Shown here in pieces: positions 42,901-44,245 of a DNA stretch of 44,245 nt. The DNA is from a virus. Position 1 is the stretch's first letter. Every line of letters begins with the position of its first letter. The notes under the pieces were generated by a model that made no database searches, had not been told where the DNA came from, and worked only from the letters and a program-made list of their open reading frames with translations. The position numbers and the translations under genes are program-made. The stretch is from positions 1-44,245 of IMG/VR virus record IMGVR_UViG_3300006789_000047; one strand, written 5' to 3'.

Positions 42901-43755
42901 TGGAAAGACTTTAGTAATCCTGAGCTTATTGAACCCTTAAAAACTGGACTTACTTATTATTCTGATAAAAATCCAGAATACTTTATTGTTCAAGTAATAA
43001 AAGAGTTTACCTGTTCTGGGGTTGATGAAAATCAAGTAAGGGGAGTTGAAGACTTTTTTGTTATTTCTAATGGTGGGGTTAGTGAAGATGTAAAAAATCA
43101 TATCATAACAGGTCACGCAACCAAATTGGCAAGTATTGAAAACCCCGTATTAAAAGAGATTATTAACTCGGAGCCTTTTGACGAGGGAATGATATTTTCT
43201 TACGAGGAAACAGAGGAGTTTATTGAAAAAGTAACTGCAAAATTTGGAAATCAAAAAATACCAAATTTCTTTGGTCTTCCTGATGAAGTATTAGATTTAC
43301 CAAAAATATCCATTTCAGACATTAGATTTACAGCAACAAGTGGAGAACATTTTAGGTTTAAAATGGATGCTGGGATTATTAGAAATCAAAAATCTGAAAT
43401 TAATCCAAATATAGCTGATGGAAATGGCTATAGCATTAAAGCTCAATTAAATTGGAATGTTGCAAATATTGGTAATAACTGCCCAACCCCAACACCCACT
43501 TTTACAGTGACACCTACAGCTACAGTTACCCCAACACCATATACCCAAACAATTACTCCACAGACTCTTACTCCTACATCCACCCCAACAACAACTCCAA
43601 CGTACTCAGTTACTCCGACATTAATTACTCAAACACCTACACCTACAGTAACTCCCACCTTAATGACTCAAACGGTAACACCTTCGCCGGAAACACCCAC
43701 TCCTACACCATATACACATACACCCACAGTAACAGTAACTCATTCAAATCCATGA
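36937..43755 (+). CDS. Giant Cys-rich adhesin-like tail protein
   Basis: 2272 residues. AGAGGGG before the ATG is a good ribosome site. The first 1300 residues carry many cysteines and beta-sandwich repeats (FN3-like, for example around 490-580), separated by Pro-rich linkers (PPPPRPP, PPPPPP). Two Cys modules match: 833-847 and 1296-1310, pattern GGC-x3-C-x2-GSW-x-L-x-C. The part beyond about 1310 is less Cys-rich and globular. Residues 2181-2272 are a Pro/Thr tail (TPTPT, TVTPT repeats). No signal peptide or enzyme motif. Size, place and context suggest a tail tip or long adhesin; the Thr-rich tail could be a glycosylation target. Confidence 0.7.
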   Translation: MLFNLQNLPFLASVIAPNTKGGCSEDFVTTYQTGGNTTGLESYNDSTGETKNIHHLTESGERIVYGSGGDTDPTIHLPGTSNIDFPGTNIPTDLYYSVFHIESDTCCSNITSSSWVTFKIRIPDYYYLKNFSNQTHEGQIISYWKIFYIKDINTTTIQNNVQEIEVIDADPWWTDVEVHKKSSSLSTLCGGHFFIAGYSHSDCLIFVSNTAEWENQTSNCSAHCMCRATGQQIYTHRRYITPGGWCSESAYPQCKWNPPSVTTHYVMSSCDAVSGGSRTVLVHDQHGVLSSYGCGGVLASKVVKLSSTPPGWSNNCAIAAQCISYIVSPSNPASSIKIVNEQSSCTACNGSVPPPPRPPTLKITAPSIHAMFLGSTHTSRPYLINYENGTTSGGIKTSKGSNWTYTKWYINLNEGAGWQQFSNQIPYANSGKNWRPNAPLPQSTILNGTWPNVSIYAVGHNPSLNPSSVNSNIVNISGNTPKPPSGNITAPVLRVSALTNKKIEVYFPGGKGFDKIEIFKCSAGQSTGTILVHSETQNAGRRHITPTMPVGTYCYSLKATDTNSGNYAEVGCKCATINSGTNPPPPPPVGSIVLPTFSLQSQYVTLPIGQKRICGGQSPRCYYSSRRDYEYRVLFTFESEGFGFSEYEILEVDPYDYNKTKRANRGINSILSPFHHGSKTPFVMPKWNTDLAQYGIFGLKQKTGLDFKKHTFCHTDRYINLDALHRVKKYGTNPNNNTYGLWWMPEPIFTSTKRLCNSNCFDWGPSDPYKDDPNQLHQGSSSTNCNQLDGNYCYKVRVRDAQGKTAETAVKCITIPVGGSQCLAPKPTSTPGGCWWVCENGSWKLRCTNNPIKPINTKPVITLRYNNPCDSVYFWADVPKGKTAILEFTQDGKTYHEGNFVAVSTQPYASSSTQGGFMIFCTSATHYCSTGGTRLTTGHRYTFRLKYKDGSTWVMSDLLSVNVSKCGNVNSNKCDCKCPNTGITLKNKDCTTEVNSDGTCKTGVGCPTVPSSSSVCGSTIVAPSLGFRTFGKNLQLLIGSGSGHTGTFEVRKYDEKQNIWITIDHTKSNFYLIKNLSGGQNYKYSISVENTISGVVEKCYSNVISYSPPKLNPGCPTPQEEMPSMQFKAEIMTYTSWQGGQRSLRGNHPNVVQTPFGPVKGYGSTPLWNNTGSHMQDCSRFALINAQVTKLWTTGIDRGITYKILYSTDKLNGKWLPIPNGGQEYTYLRSSSISHFVDSKMWCEKDVKYWHFKVVATRNTKCGVIESHSNVLTFPFNDCCCECSGNPPFSGTDSGGCFYLCSAGSWQLVCPQNIGPNNLSDRKKYPSHKLHQDTHQFWKDINNVGLPSFNTTVAFSDNAPKSENLINYFTAKIPTFKIEGGDTLYNHVTVQYKQANAKDLYQGYTNPAESLSCIAESGYLITDVVIKTGYENQVTINTPNRLEIKDINDIPVLSIDAPKEGKYYNLETEQIVYENYTGILDFTDLGGYLWHSIRKTASDITDAYHSIGDGVDGIQNFLGGGYRGGYETNWNTQAPTKAELIEITNDFASVLGYPNYTSSRPHIPSEPLDIDLCWDISIAKSAKVKIQHNFFKDKCGYTNSIVSTEVKKRKYNSDGSLSDAISLGNLRYVKTGVGEYPEVLAEALYVHKSGFIDSSQQSSYDVGNSSTLFACPSCDNGFLSGQADGTENINPEFISDSDISSLTFAPGESGKIVFENTIDVYNSMSCNEAIPVFSGTVTYEESVDYNINHESIEKICVNSCSFEQQENLTTDLIEFTLPNDLKEPSYYKFEIDNPNRFDVDTNVARYSKEKLSNNYLNYGYGQPSADSTLFNVLSGTIETGWSGNYDYIKDFPFENDYFDYFVFTSKDKRSNSIRRQINLIGNQRLPSEDWENVIRTGYNNWFGPSGEILDDLYICGFYKNEKYISSLIADPIPCCGEIDISVQVDDIGYSPVSLKIANKSNSRIKSTIAAGTNNYIFGVTTGIGGNESWKDFSNPELIEPLKTGLTYYSDKNPEYFIVQVIKEFTCSGVDENQVRGVEDFFVISNGGVSEDVKNHIITGHATKLASIENPVLKEIINSEPFDEGMIFSYEETEEFIEKVTAKFGNQKIPNFFGLPDEVLDLPKISISDIRFTATSGEHFRFKMDAGIIRNQKSEINPNIADGNGYSIKAQLNWNVANIGNNCPTPTPTFTVTPTATVTPTPYTQTITPQTLTPTSTPTTTPTYSVTPTLITQTPTPTVTPTLMTQTVTPSPETPTPTPYTHTPTVTVTHSNP

Positions 43756-43765
43756 TAATAAACAA

Positions 43766-43773
43766 ATGTATAA
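43766..43773 (+). promoter_or_regulatory. ATGTATAA motif (variant)
   Basis: A related box about 100 bases before the start at 43868. Weak support. Confidence 0.2.
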
Positions 43774-43867
43774 ATTTTAATTTTAAGAAAAAAAGAGTAA
43801 TTTATTAAGTAATCAATGATCTTATTTAAGAAACATTTTAATAATTTGATGAGGAGTTTTAAGCGTT

Positions 43868-44245
43868 ATGCCGCCTAAAGAATCTCCAACTCCATCATTT
43901 TATACGCAACCTGCGCCGACAGAATCGCCGCATACGTTTACGCCGACGCCGACGCCGACACCAACGCCCACGATGTCACCGACGATGTCGCCCACGATGT
44001 CGCCCACGATGTCACCGACGATGTCGCCCACGATGTCACCGACGTATTCGATGTCACCGACACCAACGCCCACGATGTCACCGACGTATTCGATGTCACC
44101 GACAATGTCACCGACGTATTCGATGTCGCCTACGATGTCACCGACTCCGCATACGTTTACTCCGACGCCGACGCCGACACCAACGCCCACGATGTCACCG
44201 ACGATGTCGCCCACGATGTCGCCCACGATGTCACCGACGATGTCG
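43868..44245 (+). CDS. MSPT-repeat protein, truncated by window edge
   Basis: The frame is open for 126 codons from the ATG to the edge. It begins [20 protein letters not shown], then alternates PTPT stretches with tandem MSPT repeats and a few TYSMSPT variants. GAGGAG lies about 11 bases upstream of the start. Composition is like the Pro/Thr tail of the gene before it, but codons here are GC-rich (CCG, ACG). The antisense strand is also open but reads as GDIVG repeats and is a shadow. It is likely an extended, rod-like or surface protein; the rest is outside the window. Confidence 0.6.
   Translation, partial: MPPKESPTPSFYTQPAPTESPHTFTPTPTPTPTPTMSPTMSPTMSPTMSPTMSPTMSPTYSMSPTPTPTMSPTYSMSPTMSPTYSMSPTMSPTPHTFTPTPTPTPTPTMSPTMSPTMSPTMSPTMS
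43931..44026 (+). repeat. 96-base direct repeat, copy 1
   Basis: Identical except for one base to 44150-44245. It encodes HTF, then five TP units, then MSPT repeats built on a 12-base unit (ATGTCACCGACG and variants). Confidence 0.9.
44150..44245 (+). repeat. 96-base direct repeat, copy 2 (at edge)
   Basis: Differs from copy 1 only at one position (G to T at 44161). The window ends exactly where the matched stretch ends or continues, as happens when an assembly stops inside a repeat. Confidence 0.9.

Noticed and set aside
16023-43755. Diversity-generating retroelement acting on the fibre genes
   Set aside because: No reverse transcriptase gene and no template/variable repeat pair with adenine-biased differences is visible.
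43900-44226. Minus-strand ORF reading GDIVG/GVGVG repeats
   Set aside because: It is the antisense of the MSPT repeat gene; 12-base repeats stay open in several frames. The plus frame has an upstream ribosome site and a non-repeat start.

Overview
This window looks like part of the genome of a lytic tailed phage (Caudoviricetes), probably aquatic or marine. The evidence is a complete head and packaging set (candidate small terminase, large terminase, portal, prohead protease fused to scaffold, decoration-like protein, major capsid protein), a long run of fibre and adhesin genes, and auxiliary genes common in marine phages (Hsp20, PhoH, glycosyl- and sulfotransferases). Most of the DNA is AT-rich and genes are tightly packed, many with ATGA or TAATG overlaps. 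I see no integrase, tRNA, rRNA, CRISPR array, DNA polymerase or tape-measure gene. Host and species cannot be named from the sequence. Both window ends appear to lie inside larger sequence.

Layout. (1) 1-2180 is an early-type region of mini-cassettes. Three small unknown genes each have their own sigma70-like promoter, a 5' hairpin with a shared GGACTAGCA leader, and a terminator. Upstream of each promoter lies a 48-bp nested palindrome. Two paralogous 16-residue micropeptides with perfect Shine-Dalgarno sequences sit beside these cassettes. (2) 2183-4609 holds Hsp20, a CxxC protein, an odd GC-rich island and PhoH. (3) 4612-7521 is the only minus-strand block: two paralogous glycosyltransferase-like genes, a methyltransferase-like gene, a small protein and an HExxH metallopeptidase. 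(4) 7587-17885 runs from a zinc-ribbon protein through a sigma-like factor, candidate TerS, a C2H2-ERCC4 nuclease, TerL, portal and a candidate tail tube protein to a fibre with a self-cleaving S74 chaperone. (5) 17919-22718 is an island of sugar, methyl and sulfate transfer genes. (6) 22786-26967 has small membrane or lipoproteins, the protease-scaffold, a decoration-like protein and the capsid protein. (7) 27063-36935 carries structural and fibre genes, including one with a cupredoxin-like copper site and one with a LamG domain. A group I intron core lies at about 30102-30301. (8) 36937-44245 is a 2272-residue Cys-rich adhesin with a Pro/Thr-rich tail, followed by a truncated MSPT-repeat protein that runs off the window.

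How it fits together. The sigma-like factor at 8075-8776 sits just upstream of the packaging and virion genes. A short motif, GTGTA followed by A/T bases, recurs 14-55 bases before start codons throughout the late region. I infer that this is a phage-specific late promoter read by that factor. The 48-bp palindromes look like operators for a separate regulator of the early cassettes. The transferase island lies among virion genes, so its products may decorate virion proteins or host surface sugars; that is inference only.
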